A stretch of DNA of 29,135 bases from an uncultured Lachnospiraceae bacterium (GCA_910589385.1 CAJUTU010000041.1:1-29135), one strand, 5' to 3'. Shown: positions 1-7,259, numbered from the stretch's first letter. The notes: a model not told the origin generated them from the letters alone. A program made the numbers and translations.

Positions 1-90
1 ATTGATTATATAGGGATAGTATGTCTATCGACCCATTTTGTAACTAACACCATTAAAATTACTGTCTTTGAAGGATAATTTATCAAGAGT

Positions 91-116
91 AAGCCAATCA
101 GATTTAGGATTGGCTT
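91..116. other. Hairpin upstream of the xis remnant
   Basis: AAGCCAATC at 91-99 pairs perfectly with GATTGGCTT at 108-116 across an 8-nt loop. No clean T-run follows on either strand, so it is not a convincing terminator. It lies between the two excisionase-like fragments and may be a regulatory or recombination-related structure. Confidence 0.35.
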
Positions 117-121
117 CATAA

Positions 122-259
122 AACAACCAATTTCACGGATTCAGGATAGATAGTATGTTAAACGATCCAATGTGTACATTTGTTCTTTATGTAGGTAAGA
201 AAAGGCTTGTAAAACGTAAGGAATTTGAAAAGTTCATAGAAAAGAATGTTGAAATATAA
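122..259 (+). pseudogene. Excisionase (Tn916 Xis-like) remnant
   Basis: The open frame from 122 (preceded by an in-frame TAA at 119-121) to the stop at 257-259 ends in a 34-residue stretch starting at ATG 155. Its tail, LYVGKKRLVKRKEFEKFIEK, resembles the C-terminal wing of Tn916-type excisionases, small winged-helix proteins that direct the integrase to excision. The N-terminal helix-turn-helix half is missing, since the frame is closed upstream, so I read it as a degraded gene. A second fragment with a similar pattern (SMSIDPFCN then stop) lies at about 19-45. It sits directly upstream of the integrase, the expected xis position. It could also be a short functional peptide, but I see no ribosome binding site before ATG 155. 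Confidence 0.5.
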
Positions 260-261
260 AG

Positions 262-290
262 TTGAAATCAAAGTCTGATTATGGTAAAAT
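262..290 (+). promoter_or_regulatory. Promoter of the first integrase gene
   Basis: TTGAAA at 262-267 and TAAAAT at 285-290 are separated by exactly 17 nt, a good sigma-A promoter. It overlaps the upstream ATG at 281, which argues that the integrase starts at ATG 335 instead. Confidence 0.6.
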
Positions 291-334
291 TTTATACTGT
301 GTCAGGCTCTTTTATTATAAAGGAGTTGATAAGC

Positions 335-1462
335 ATGGGAAAAATTCTTAAAGGGAAGGAATTAGGTGCAGGAATTGTTCAGAGAAAAGATGGAAAGTAT
401 GCAGCAAGATTTGTAAGTAAAACTAAGAAAAGGACAGAAAAACATTTTGACAAACTTTCAGAAGCTAAGAAATGGTTAGCGGAAGCAAAATATGAAGATG
501 AACATAATAATATTGGTGCATCTTCACAAATGACAGTGGATGCGTGGTTTGACTTTTGGATACATGAAATCAAAGAAAAGACAACACGTCCGAATACAGT
601 AAGAAATTATAGAGAACGATATAAACATAATATTCATGATGTGATTGGAAATATGATTATTTCAGAAGTGAAGCCGATGCATTGTCAGCAAGTTCTTAAT
701 CGCATGGAGGAAAAATATAAAGGTTCTACGATGGAGCAATGCAGAATTACTATGGTGAGTATGTTCTCATATGCACAAGAAAACCAGATTATTCCTGTAA
801 GTCCAGTAATAAAGTCGGTGAAGTGTCCCAAAAAGGCAGAGAAGAAAATAAGATTTTTGACTTTAGAGGAACAGGAAAAGTTCTTAGAAATAGCAAAAGG
901 CACGAGCAATTATTATCAGTTCGCATTGATTTTACAGACAGGGCTAAGAACTGGAGAGTTGATTGGGCTAAAATGGGAAGATATTGATTTTCGTAAAAGA
1001 ACGATAAGCATAAAGCGTTCAATGGAATTTCGCTATGAGAACCAGAAGTTTGTGATTGGGGAACCTAAAAGTAAATCTGGATATAGAACAATTCCAATGA
1101 CACAAACAGCTTACGATATTCTGAAAGTGAAAGAAGGGGAGAGGCATACAAGAAAAGTAGTTGATTTTAGATACAAGGATTTTGTATTTATAAATAAGAC
1201 AGGTATGCCAACTAAAAATTCCACTTATGATTCTACCTTATATAAGCTGGCAGATAAAGCTGGTATTCCAAGATTTTCAATGCATACTTTAAGACACACT
1301 TTTGCGACTAGAGCAATAGAAGCAGGAATGAAACCCAAAACCCTTCAAGAAATACTTGGTCATGCTAATATAGGTATTACTATGAATCTATATGTACATA
1401 TAACCGAGGATGAAAAGGAAAAAGAGATTAAGAAATTTGAACAGGCATTTAAAATAGGCTAA
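335..1462 (+). CDS. Tyrosine site-specific integrase (Tn916/phage type)
   Basis: This 375-residue protein is a tyrosine recombinase that would integrate and excise the element on its left. An N-terminal AP2-like arm-binding region (about residues 10-60) and a SAM-like core-binding domain (about 65-160) precede the catalytic domain. The catalytic set is complete: Arg205 in TGLRTGE, Lys245 or Lys247, His317-x-x-Arg320 in HTLRHTF, His343 in LGHAN and the nucleophile Tyr353 in MNLYVH. I chose ATG 335 because AAAGGAG (319-325) lies 9 nt upstream and because the longer frame from ATG 281 would begin inside the promoter. The stop codon overlaps a tandem 11-bp repeat that may be the arm sites of this enzyme. 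Base composition is AT-rich compared with ychF, consistent with transfer. The family is certain; the integration target is inferred only from position. Confidence 0.93.
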   Translation: MGKILKGKELGAGIVQRKDGKYAARFVSKTKKRTEKHFDKLSEAKKWLAEAKYEDEHNNIGASSQMTVDAWFDFWIHEIKEKTTRPNTVRNYRERYKHNIHDVIGNMIISEVKPMHCQQVLNRMEEKYKGSTMEQCRITMVSMFSYAQENQIIPVSPVIKSVKCPKKAEKKIRFLTLEEQEKFLEIAKGTSNYYQFALILQTGLRTGELIGLKWEDIDFRKRTISIKRSMEFRYENQKFVIGEPKSKSGYRTIPMTQTAYDILKVKEGERHTRKVVDFRYKDFVFINKTGMPTKNSTYDSTLYKLADKAGIPRFSMHTLRHTFATRAIEAGMKPKTLQEILGHANIGITMNLYVHITEDEKEKEIKKFEQAFKIG

Positions 1463-1482
1463 TGGTGCGGAAATGGTGCGGA
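1461..1482 (+). repeat. Perfect tandem 11-bp repeat, putative Int arm sites
   Basis: AATGGTGCGGA occurs twice back to back (1461-1471 and 1472-1482), the first copy overlapping the integrase stop codon. One-helical-turn spacing at the element end suits binding of the N-terminal domains of two integrase protomers, as at DR2 sites of Tn916. The function is inferred. A looser repeat of CTTGAAA follows at about 1500-1516 and may be part of the core site. Confidence 0.5.
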
Positions 1483-1536
1483 AGCCAATTGTAAAATGCT
1501 TGAAACCCTTGAAAATAAAGGAGATGTGAGAGTGAT

Positions 1537-2634
1537 ATGAAATTAGGAATCGTCGGATTACCGAATGTAGGAAAAAGTACCTTATTTAATTCGCTTACCA
1601 AGGCAGGGGCGGAGTCTGCGAATTATCCGTTCTGTACCATTGACCCGAACGTAGGCGTGGTATCTGTGCCGGATCACCGTCTGGATGTGCTGGGAGAGAT
1701 GTACCATACAAAAAAGATTGTTCCGGCGGTGATTGAATTTGTGGATATTGCCGGCCTGGTAAAAGGCGCGTCAAAAGGAGAAGGTCTGGGGAACCAGTTT
1801 CTGGCGAATATCCGGGAAGTGGATGCCATCGTACATGTAGTCCGCTGTTTTGAGGACAGTAATATCGTTCATGTAGATGGGAGTATCAATCCATTACGGG
1901 ATATCGAGACTATCAATCTGGAATTGATTTTCTCAGATCTGGAAATACTGGAACGTAGAATCGCAAAGACAACAAAGATGGCGAGAAATGATAAGGCTGC
2001 TGCAAAAGAGTTAGAGCTTCTGAATCGATTGAAAGCACATCTGGAAGAAAGCAAGATGGCAAAAACATTCCTTGCAGAAAATGAGGATGAGGAAGCGTGG
2101 CTTTCCGAATATAATCTGCTAACGGCGAAGCCGGTGATTTTTGCGGCAAATGTAACAGAGGAAGACCTTCCGGATGACGGGGCGTCCAATGGCGGGGTTC
2201 AGGCCGTCCGTGAATATGCACAGAGAGAAGAATGTGAAGTGTTTGTGGTCTGTGCGCAGATCGAGCAGGAAATCGCAGAGCTGGATGAAGAAGAAAAGAA
2301 AATGTTTTTGGAGGATTTGGGTTTAGAAGAGTCTGGATTGGAAAAACTAATAAAAGCAAGCTACAGCCTGTTAGGCCTGATCAGCTATTTGACAGCAGGA
2401 GAACCGGAGGTGCGCGCATGGACGATCCGAAAAGGAACCAAAGCGCCGCAGGCGGCGGGAAAGATCCATTCGGACTTTGAGCGTGGCTTTATCCGTGCAG
2501 AGATTGTAAGCTATGATGACCTGATGGCCTGTGGGACACATGCAGCGGCGAAGGAAAAGGGGCTGGTAAGGCTGGAAGGGAAAGAATATGTAGTACAGGA
2601 TGGGGATATCATCTTGTTTCGATTTAACGTCTGA
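1537..2634 (+). CDS. ychF: Ribosome-binding P-loop NTPase YchF/OLA1
   Basis: This 365-residue protein matches the usual YchF length. YchF is a universally conserved Obg-family NTPase that binds ribosomes, generally prefers ATP and is linked to stress and translation control. Visible features are the P-loop GLPNVGKST at residues 5-13, the switch/G3 region FVDIAGLVKGASKGEGLGNQ, a non-canonical G4 (AANVTEEDL in place of NKxD, typical of the family's ATP preference), a helical insertion at about 130-180 and a C-terminal TGS domain from about 280. The start is ATG 1537; the ribosome binding site AAAGGAG at 1517-1523 is rather far (13 nt). It stands alone between two mobile elements whose integrase 3' ends both face it. 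Its promoter may now lie inside or beside the left element, since only 74 bp separate the integrase stop from the start codon. Confidence 0.96.
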   Translation: MKLGIVGLPNVGKSTLFNSLTKAGAESANYPFCTIDPNVGVVSVPDHRLDVLGEMYHTKKIVPAVIEFVDIAGLVKGASKGEGLGNQFLANIREVDAIVHVVRCFEDSNIVHVDGSINPLRDIETINLELIFSDLEILERRIAKTTKMARNDKAAAKELELLNRLKAHLEESKMAKTFLAENEDEEAWLSEYNLLTAKPVIFAANVTEEDLPDDGASNGGVQAVREYAQREECEVFVVCAQIEQEIAELDEEEKKMFLEDLGLEESGLEKLIKASYSLLGLISYLTAGEPEVRAWTIRKGTKAPQAAGKIHSDFERGFIRAEIVSYDDLMACGTHAAAKEKGLVRLEGKEYVVQDGDIILFRFNV

Positions 2635-2669
2635 TACAATTTCCTGTTGGGAAAACGCTGTAATTTATG

Positions 2670-2701
2670 GGAGTTATCGCTTGCGGGCGGTAACTCCTTT
2701 T
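2670..2701 (+). terminator. Rho-independent terminator after ychF
   Basis: GGAGTTATCGC (2670-2680) pairs with GCGGTAACTCC (2687-2697) with one G-T pair and a 6-nt loop, followed by TTTT. It lies 36 nt past the ychF stop and directly before the left end of the next element. Confidence 0.75.
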
Positions 2702-2708
2702 GGCGTTT

Positions 2709-2729
2709 AACCCCTACCTTACCCCTACC
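2709..2729. repeat. Left-end repeats, putative integrase arm sites
   Basis: Two copies of a CCCCTACC-type motif stand 10 bp apart just beyond the integrase stop. A related array in the same orientation lies at the other end of the element (10568-10592). The position after the integrase gene and roughly helical spacing mirror the tandem repeat at 1461-1482. Confidence 0.45.
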
Positions 2730-2741
2730 CGATATTTTTAC

Positions 2742-3899
2742 TCAATAATTTACTGCGCTATCCAGTTTTAAAATTTCATTCTGTTTCAAGTCGTCCAATA
2801 CGTGCGTATAGGTGTCGGCTGTTTCCTTTATGGTCGCATGACCTAAGAATTTCTGCATGACCCGTACATCTACGTTATTTTCTGCCCCTCTGGTAGTGAA
2901 TGTATGACGGAGACAATGAGGGTGGAAGTTGCTGACGCCGATTTTCGCACAGATAGAATAACAGGTGCGCCGCATATTGGTCGGGTCAAGCGGTCTGCCT
3001 AACTGGGTACAGAAAACAAGGTCGTTATCCTCGTAGGCGGTACTGGCTTTTTCCTTGTTTTTCTCCTGTTGCTCCCAGACGTCAGCAAGCACCTTGATAG
3101 CCGTTTCGTTGAGGGGGATTATCCGCTCACTGGTCGGCGTTTTCGGTGTACCAAACTCCAAGTGCCAATGTTCCTCTGGATTGTCTGGGTCTTTTACCTT
3201 GCGGAGTATTCTTTTAATGTGCAACTGGTTCTGCTCAAAGTCTATGTCCTGCCATTTCAGCCCTAACAACTCTCCAAGCCGCATACCTGTGCAGAGGTCG
3301 AAAATATAGACAACTCCCATATAAGTCACTTTCGCCTGTTCTACAAAGGCGTTCTGCTGTTCCTGTGTTAAGACGGTGATTTGCGGCTTTGTTGTCTTTG
3401 GGAGTTTTACCCTGTTAGCGACATTTCGGACAATCAAGCCATCGTCTACCGCCGTTTCTAAGGCGTTGCTTAACAGCTTAAAAACATCTATCACTGTAGA
3501 GGGTGCTAATCCTTTATCAGATAAGCTGTTGACAAATTTCTGAATGATGTCCTGTCGTAATGCCTTCAACTTATAGTGACCGATAGCTGGCTTAATGTGA
3601 TTTTTTACCTTTACCGTATAATTGATATAGGTAGTAGGCTTTACATACCGCTTTTTGTATTCAAGCATATAATAGTCAAGCCATTCGGCAAGGGTCATTT
3701 CTGTAGGATTGGTGATAATGCCTTTTTGCAGATTATTCAGCAAATCGGTCATTTTATTATGCACTTCCTGTCGAGTCTTTCCGTACAGGGATTTACGCTG
3801 TTGTTTTCCGTCTGCTGATATGCCGATTGTTACACGGGCTTCCCATGTGCCATCTTTCCGCTTGCGGATAGAGCCTTCATTTTGTCCTCGTTTTGCCAT
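2742..3899 (-). CDS. Tyrosine site-specific integrase of the 7.9-kb element
   Basis: This 385-residue tyrosine recombinase has an N-terminal AP2-like arm-binding domain (GSIRKRKDGTWEARV at 9-23), a SAM-like core-binding domain (about 68-160) and a catalytic domain with all key residues: Arg207 in TGMRLGE, Lys253, His328-x-x-Arg331 in HCLRHTF, His354 in LGHAT and Tyr364 in ADTYTH. Length and motifs fit an intact, active enzyme. The start at 3899 follows the stop of the XRE gene by 3 nt, and its AAGGGG ribosome binding site lies inside that gene, so repressor and integrase form one leftward transcription unit. This should place integrase expression under the repressor's own promoter. The gene ends 107 bp from ychF, facing it. 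It is not closely similar to the integrase at 335-1462, so the two elements are distinct. Confidence 0.95.
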   Translation of the reverse strand: MAKRGQNEGSIRKRKDGTWEARVTIGISADGKQQRKSLYGKTRQEVHNKMTDLLNNLQKGIITNPTEMTLAEWLDYYMLEYKKRYVKPTTYINYTVKVKNHIKPAIGHYKLKALRQDIIQKFVNSLSDKGLAPSTVIDVFKLLSNALETAVDDGLIVRNVANRVKLPKTTKPQITVLTQEQQNAFVEQAKVTYMGVVYIFDLCTGMRLGELLGLKWQDIDFEQNQLHIKRILRKVKDPDNPEEHWHLEFGTPKTPTSERIIPLNETAIKVLADVWEQQEKNKEKASTAYEDNDLVFCTQLGRPLDPTNMRRTCYSICAKIGVSNFHPHCLRHTFTTRGAENNVDVRVMQKFLGHATIKETADTYTHVLDDLKQNEILKLDSAVNY

Positions 3900-3902
3900 A
3901 GA

Positions 3903-4493
3903 TTATTCATCCCCTTTACATTGTTCAATCATTTCATTACTGGACAAATCCAATTCGTTTAATTCATTTCTCAAAGAGAGCATCATAGAAAAACGCTTTT
4001 TTCTATATTCTGCGGCAAGTTCTTCTGAATAGTTTCCCTCTGTTTGCTTTTCTTGTGCTTCAAGGCAATAACCAGCCAATTCGATAAGGGTATTAAAGAA
4101 AGTAACCGCAGAAAAATGTAGGTGTGCATTGGTGTTAAAGTCTTTGCCTAACCATTGGGCTGTGCCGACAAATGTATCAAGCCACACATTTCTAATTGGT
4201 TCTGGAATGGGATACAATGCTTTAGTCAATATGGAAAGGCTTTTGTCAAATTCTGCATTGGATTCATAATTCCTATGTTCTGTCAGTCCTAACAAGTAAT
4301 CTACACTGCAATCAAGACAATTAGCCATTCTTTTTAGAACCTCAACATCAGGGCAGTGTTTTCCGCTTTCGTAATTGCTCATGGACTGTCTTACAATTCC
4401 TATCTTATCCGCAAATTGTCCTTGCTTGATATTGTTTTGTTCCCTAAGAGCCTTTAGACGGCTTCCAAATTCTGTAAATTTATATTCTTCCAT
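3903..4493 (-). CDS. XRE-family repressor of the element
   Basis: This 196-residue protein has an N-terminal Cro/C1-type helix-turn-helix (about residues 9-65: FGSRLKALREQNNIKQGQFA, then RQSMSNYESGKHCPDVEVL and the typical SVDYLLGL close). A helical C-terminal region of about 125 residues has no motif I know, and there is no LexA-type Ser-Lys protease pattern. The start at 4493 has AAGGAGG 10 nt upstream. It is transcribed leftward with the integrase and divergently from the excisionase-like gene, the classic layout of a lysogeny-type switch. It probably controls both promoters in the 4494-4787 region and its own level. The direct DNA target is not known; GAACC copies flanking its -10 box are candidates. 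Confidence 0.87.
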   Translation of the reverse strand: MEEYKFTEFGSRLKALREQNNIKQGQFADKIGIVRQSMSNYESGKHCPDVEVLKRMANCLDCSVDYLLGLTEHRNYESNAEFDKSLSILTKALYPIPEPIRNVWLDTFVGTAQWLGKDFNTNAHLHFSAVTFFNTLIELAGYCLEAQEKQTEGNYSEELAAEYRKKRFSMMLSLRNELNELDLSSNEMIEQCKGDE

Positions 4494-4510
4494 AATGCCA
4501 AAACCTCCTT

Positions 4511-4546
4511 GAACCTTATTATAAACCGAACCAGAGAAAAAGTAAA
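4511..4546 (-). promoter_or_regulatory. Repressor-integrase promoter with possible operator
   Basis: Read on the minus strand, TTTACT (4546-4541) and a perfect TATAAT (4523-4518) are 17 nt apart. GAACC on the plus strand at 4511-4515 and 4528-4532 brackets the -10 box, a direct repeat spaced 17 bp that could be the operator for autoregulation by the XRE protein. The promoter is well supported; the operator is inferred. Confidence 0.55.
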
Positions 4547-4591
4547 GAGATTTTTATAAAAACTGCTATATAAAATTTTAGTTAAAAAGTC

Positions 4592-4620
4592 TTGACAATC
4601 AATGCTGAATGGTGTAATAT
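4592..4620 (+). promoter_or_regulatory. Rightward promoter of the excisionase-like operon
   Basis: A consensus TTGACA at 4592-4597 and TAATAT at 4615-4620 are 17 nt apart. Transcripts would have a leader of about 160 nt before ATG 4788. The leader contains a small perfect hairpin, TTTGGA/TCCAAA, near 4727-4741. A tiny frame after AGGAGG near 4660 (GTG, three codons) is probably not meaningful. Confidence 0.6.
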
Positions 4621-4787
4621 AATGGACATAACAGGCAATGAGCAGATTTTAGTGCAGGAGGTGAACAGCAGATAATACAATTACATTGAATATCCTGCGT
4701 TAAAATGCAGACCCCATATAAAATACTTTGGATTTTCCAAATACAAGGAAACGGCTATAAAAATATAATGAACAGGAGGATTTAGCT

Positions 4788-5027
4788 ATGGACATCAATG
4801 TGTATAGTTCATGGGAAACACTTCCTCTGATACTGCAAGCGAAAGATGTTCAGACAATTTTGGGGATTTCCAAAGGAAAGACATACGAGCTTATGAACTC
4901 CGCAGATTTTCCTACAATTCATCTGAATAAGCGTATGGTAGTGTCAAAGGACAAATTTTGTGAATGGTTGAACCAGGATAACAGGAAAATCAAAAGGAGG
5001 GCTATTTATGTATCAAGAAAAGGCTGA
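4788..5027 (+). CDS. Excisionase-like HTH_17 DNA-binding protein
   Basis: This 79-residue protein is of the small MerR/excisionase-like helix-turn-helix type (HTH_17). The segment LQAKDVQTILGISKGKTYEL (residues 16-35) is the usual opening helix pair, followed by a wing with IHLNKRMVVSKDKFCEWL. Such proteins act as recombination directionality factors or activators in integrative elements. AACAGGAGGA stands upstream of ATG 4788. The next gene starts 20 nt before its stop, so the two are translationally coupled. Its position divergent from repressor and integrase makes excision control the likeliest job. A purely transcriptional role (AlpA-like) is also possible. Confidence 0.75.
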   Translation: MDINVYSSWETLPLILQAKDVQTILGISKGKTYELMNSADFPTIHLNKRMVVSKDKFCEWLNQDNRKIKRRAIYVSRKG

Positions 5028-5607
5028 AACAAAGAATTATAAAGAAAGTTTTAGGGCTGCGTTTGGTGGCTCATGTATGGATAGGAACACAGGTAATATG
5101 GTAGTTTTTCAAGGATTTCGTGAAGAAGGGAGAGAATTAGTGGAAGCTATATGTGTATCAGATGTCTTAAAAGAACGAACAATTCAGGGGCAGAAAGTGC
5201 AACAATTTCTTGATGAAGTTCGGTCTATACTCAAGGATTGCACTTATCAATATTTGTTTCCAAGCCCAGAGCAGAGGGAACAGAATATAAAGTTGTCATG
5301 TGAAATCCGAAGAAATGACGATAAAATTGGTTACGTGGAGGATATGGATTATTTACTGGACTGTGAATATATTTACAAACTGATTTTTGGACTTCCTATT
5401 GAATCAGACTCTGGTATGAACCTTATTTTCTTCATACCAAATGAACTTGCATATTATTCGGAGTTATTCCAGTTGGGAGTATTGAAGCCTTATGAAAAAA
5501 ACTCCCAAGAACCGTTCTGTAGAATGGAAGAAGCTGGAAAAGTGTATATTCGTATTTCAAATGCTCTTATCAATCTTGATATTTCTTGTATTTCAAATAC
5601 TCTGTAA
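5008..5607 (+). CDS. Unknown element protein coupled to the excisionase-like gene
   Basis: I do not recognise this 199-residue protein. It has no signal peptide, membrane segment or cysteine cluster; it looks soluble and mixed alpha/beta, with an acidic central part (about 85-120) and a hydrophobic patch GMNLIFFIPNELAYY near 137-151. GGAGGGCTATTTATG gives a good ribosome binding site, and the gene overlaps the excisionase-like gene by 20 nt. The coupling suggests a role in excision, regulation or maintenance of the element and not cargo. It ends at a shared terminator facing the leftward cargo operon. Confidence 0.7.
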   Translation: MYQEKAETKNYKESFRAAFGGSCMDRNTGNMVVFQGFREEGRELVEAICVSDVLKERTIQGQKVQQFLDEVRSILKDCTYQYLFPSPEQREQNIKLSCEIRRNDDKIGYVEDMDYLLDCEYIYKLIFGLPIESDSGMNLIFFIPNELAYYSELFQLGVLKPYEKNSQEPFCRMEEAGKVYIRISNALINLDISCISNTL

Positions 5608-5619
5608 GTAAAGCTATAC

Positions 5620-5656
5620 GCCCCAGAAACTTATATAGTCTCTGGGGCTGTTATTT
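5620..5656. terminator. Bidirectional terminator between convergent genes
   Basis: GCCCCAGA (5620-5627) pairs perfectly with TCTGGGGC (5641-5648) across a 13-nt loop. A T-rich tract follows on the plus strand. It serves the rightward gene ending at 5607 and overlaps the end of the leftward gene at 5655. Confidence 0.6.
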
Positions 5657-5933
5657 AACCCTTTTTCAAAATTCCCTCATCAATCAATTCCGATACTCTC
5701 AAACATTCCTCCTGTGGGTCATAGACATAATGACCGAATGGGGAATCTGGCTTTATATCCTTCCACATACACTCAACGCCTTGCCCTTGCAGAGAGCCGA
5801 ATAAATAAGGGCATTTGTCGCAATCCTTATATTCTGGGGCTATTTTCCGTACTCTGTTTTGGCGTTTACAGAAAACTTTTCCGCTTTTTGTTGCATAGTT
5901 AAAATGATTCACATTTTCCAGATTAACAGACAT
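5655..5933 (-). CDS. Small cysteine-rich protein, end of the cargo operon
   Basis: This 92-residue protein matches no family I can name. Cysteines at DCDKCPY (C-x2-C near residues 38-41), VECMW (about 55) and EEC (about 76), plus KVFCKR near 22, suggest a small metal-binding or disulfide-rich domain. No signal peptide is visible. The start at 5933 is 2 nt after the lipoprotein gene stop, and GAGGGGG in the end of that gene gives the ribosome binding site, so it is the last gene of the five-gene leftward operon. The function is unknown; a zinc-ribbon-like role is a guess. Confidence 0.65.
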   Translation of the reverse strand: MSVNLENVNHFNYATKSGKVFCKRQNRVRKIAPEYKDCDKCPYLFGSLQGQGVECMWKDIKPDSPFGHYVYDPQEECLRVSELIDEGILKKG

Positions 5934-5935
5934 TT

Positions 5936-6790
5936 TTATTCCCCCTCTCCGTCAGTACCTATATCGGGCAGTTGAATGTAAGTGCCGTCATATCTCCAAG
6001 ATTCTGTAGAAGTGATGATTAGTTCATTATCTTGAATAATGGCAGATGTGTATACTCTGTCCTCAAATTCCCAGTTGATAAACTCCCAACCTGTATCTGC
6101 TCCGTTTCTGTCAAGGACAAAGGTTTCTGCTTCTGGCTCAAAAGACAATATCAATGAGCCGTTCTGTGTTTCCACACTTACAAAAGTGTCTGTTTCAAAG
6201 CACTGGTATCTTCCATAGGTGGTATAATTACCGTCCGTATAGAAGTCATCAGGCTGTTCTTCCTGTGTACCCTCTGATTGTTCTGTGTTCTGCCCTATTT
6301 CCTTTTCTGTTTCATGCTGTAAAACTTGGTCATACACTCCCGAAACGATAGGAGAACCACCGTATTTAGAATCAGTGTAAATAACACACTGGTCAACATC
6401 TGGGTTATATAATAGTATTGTGTTCGTATCTGATTCTACTTGAAACTGAACGTGGTTATCATCATAGGCGGTGTAATTATCAATCGTATTTGGTATTATT
6501 CCAATACATAACTCCATAGACAAATCACCGTTGGGTATGCCGCTTACCACCATAAAAAGACGGTTTTCTATTTCCTCTAGCCAAAAGTACATTCCTGTTC
6601 CCGCTGTTTGCTCTCTATACAGCTTATTTTTCCACCAGTTATCAGGTATGGTTATCTCTTTGTTTTCTGGTATAGGTGTTTCTGTTACTTGCACTTCCTC
6701 AGTTGATATTACATCAGTTGCCTGAGTATTCCCACAACCTGAAAGAAGTGTTATTACCAATAAGGCTACAACAATAAATCTATGTTTCAT
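5936..6790 (-). CDS. Predicted lipoprotein in the Nmad3-like operon
   Basis: This 284-residue protein begins with a lipoprotein signal, MKHRFIVVALLVITLLSGC, with the lipobox LSGC ending at Cys19, so it should be anchored to the outer face of the membrane by Lgt and Lsp. A low-complexity Thr/Glu-rich linker follows, then a mainly beta region (about 50-150), a Glu/Gln-rich linker (about 155-178) and a second beta-rich region (about 180-275) with repeated aromatic strands. This suggests two related extracytoplasmic domains. I know no named family. It is fourth of five genes with 4-nt and 2-nt gaps to its neighbours. A surface lipoprotein beside a nucleic-acid-related gene is unusual; it could act in host or phage exclusion or simply be co-transcribed cargo. 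Confidence 0.75.
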   Translation of the reverse strand: MKHRFIVVALLVITLLSGCGNTQATDVISTEEVQVTETPIPENKEITIPDNWWKNKLYREQTAGTGMYFWLEEIENRLFMVVSGIPNGDLSMELCIGIIPNTIDNYTAYDDNHVQFQVESDTNTILLYNPDVDQCVIYTDSKYGGSPIVSGVYDQVLQHETEKEIGQNTEQSEGTQEEQPDDFYTDGNYTTYGRYQCFETDTFVSVETQNGSLILSFEPEAETFVLDRNGADTGWEFINWEFEDRVYTSAIIQDNELIITSTESWRYDGTYIQLPDIGTDGEGE

Positions 6791-6794
6791 TCTC

Positions 6795-7061
6795 TTATCT
6801 CCTGTGTTCTCTTACAATTTCCCTGTTATGCTGAATGGTTTTGATAGCTTCTTTGATGAACTGCTCCGTTCGCTGTTTCCCATAATACTGGTAAGGGTCT
6901 ACAGCTTTTTCTGTTTTTTCGTCCATCCACGGATTGACGACACAATAACCTTTATATGTAAACTTCACCATATTAACCGTAGCCGTTCCAGAATTATCAT
7001 GCCACATAGCGTCCAACTGCTGCCACGCAAATTCTTTGACTTGCTCAATCGTTATTTCCAT
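6795..7061 (-). CDS. Small unknown protein of the cargo operon
   Basis: I do not recognise this 88-residue protein. It has an N-terminal helix (EITIEQVKEFAWQQLDAMW), a short beta-like centre (ATVNMVKFTYKGYCVVNP) and a basic helical C-terminus ending in REHRR. There is no signal or membrane segment. It follows the acidic small gene by 15 nt and precedes the lipoprotein by 4 nt, with GGGGGAGCAGCT as ribosome binding site. The N-terminal helix plus beta-hairpin layout could be a small partner-binding fold; that is speculation. Confidence 0.62.
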   Translation of the reverse strand: MEITIEQVKEFAWQQLDAMWHDNSGTATVNMVKFTYKGYCVVNPWMDEKTEKAVDPYQYYGKQRTEQFIKEAIKTIQHNREIVREHRR

Positions 7062-7076
7062 AGCTGCTCCCCCGAT

Positions 7077-7259
7077 TTAATCATCTTCTTCATAATACTC
7101 CAAATCATCAAAATATCCGCCCTCGGCATCATCTTCAATCAATTCTTCCTCTGTCACTTCCGATATATTTTCCAGAGCCTTATTCATTTCAAGGGCTAAT
7201 TCCTCAACCGATTTCTGGGTGAGGGGAAAATTCTCTTTCTGTTCAATGAATCTCTCCAT
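7077..7259 (-). CDS. Very acidic 60-residue protein of the cargo operon
   Basis: From ATG 7259 the product has 60 residues. The last third is strongly acidic (EELIEDD, then GGYFDDLEYYEEDD), and the first part is a predicted helix. I prefer ATG 7259 to the upstream ATG 7274 because GAGGG sits 9 nt before 7259 and overlaps the earlier ATG. It lies between the Nmad3-like gene and the 88-residue gene. Short proteins with such charge can act as DNA mimics or as acidic antitoxin-like partners; neither is shown here. Confidence 0.58.
   Translation of the reverse strand: MERFIEQKENFPLTQKSVEELALEMNKALENISEVTEEELIEDDAEGGYFDDLEYYEEDD

Larger units (their letters stand above)
1..1510 (+). mobile_element. 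Right end of an integrated Tn916-like element (partial)
   Basis: The first 1.5 kb is clearly more AT-rich than the ychF gene that follows. It carries excisionase remnants and then a tyrosine integrase whose 3' end points at the chromosome, the usual end-of-element order xis-int. The rest of the element lies left of the window. A tandem 11-bp repeat follows the integrase stop, and the chromosomal gene ychF starts 74 bp after that stop. The exact attachment site is not resolved; it should lie between 1483 and 1536. That the element is still mobile is doubtful because the excisionase looks broken. Confidence 0.6.

Noticed and set aside
281..334. Longer integrase frame starting at ATG 281
   Set aside because: It would begin within the -10 region of a good promoter and has no ribosome binding site; ATG 335 has one at the right distance.
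1913..2359. 148-residue frame antisense to ychF
   Set aside because: It is a shadow frame of a conserved gene and has no family features.
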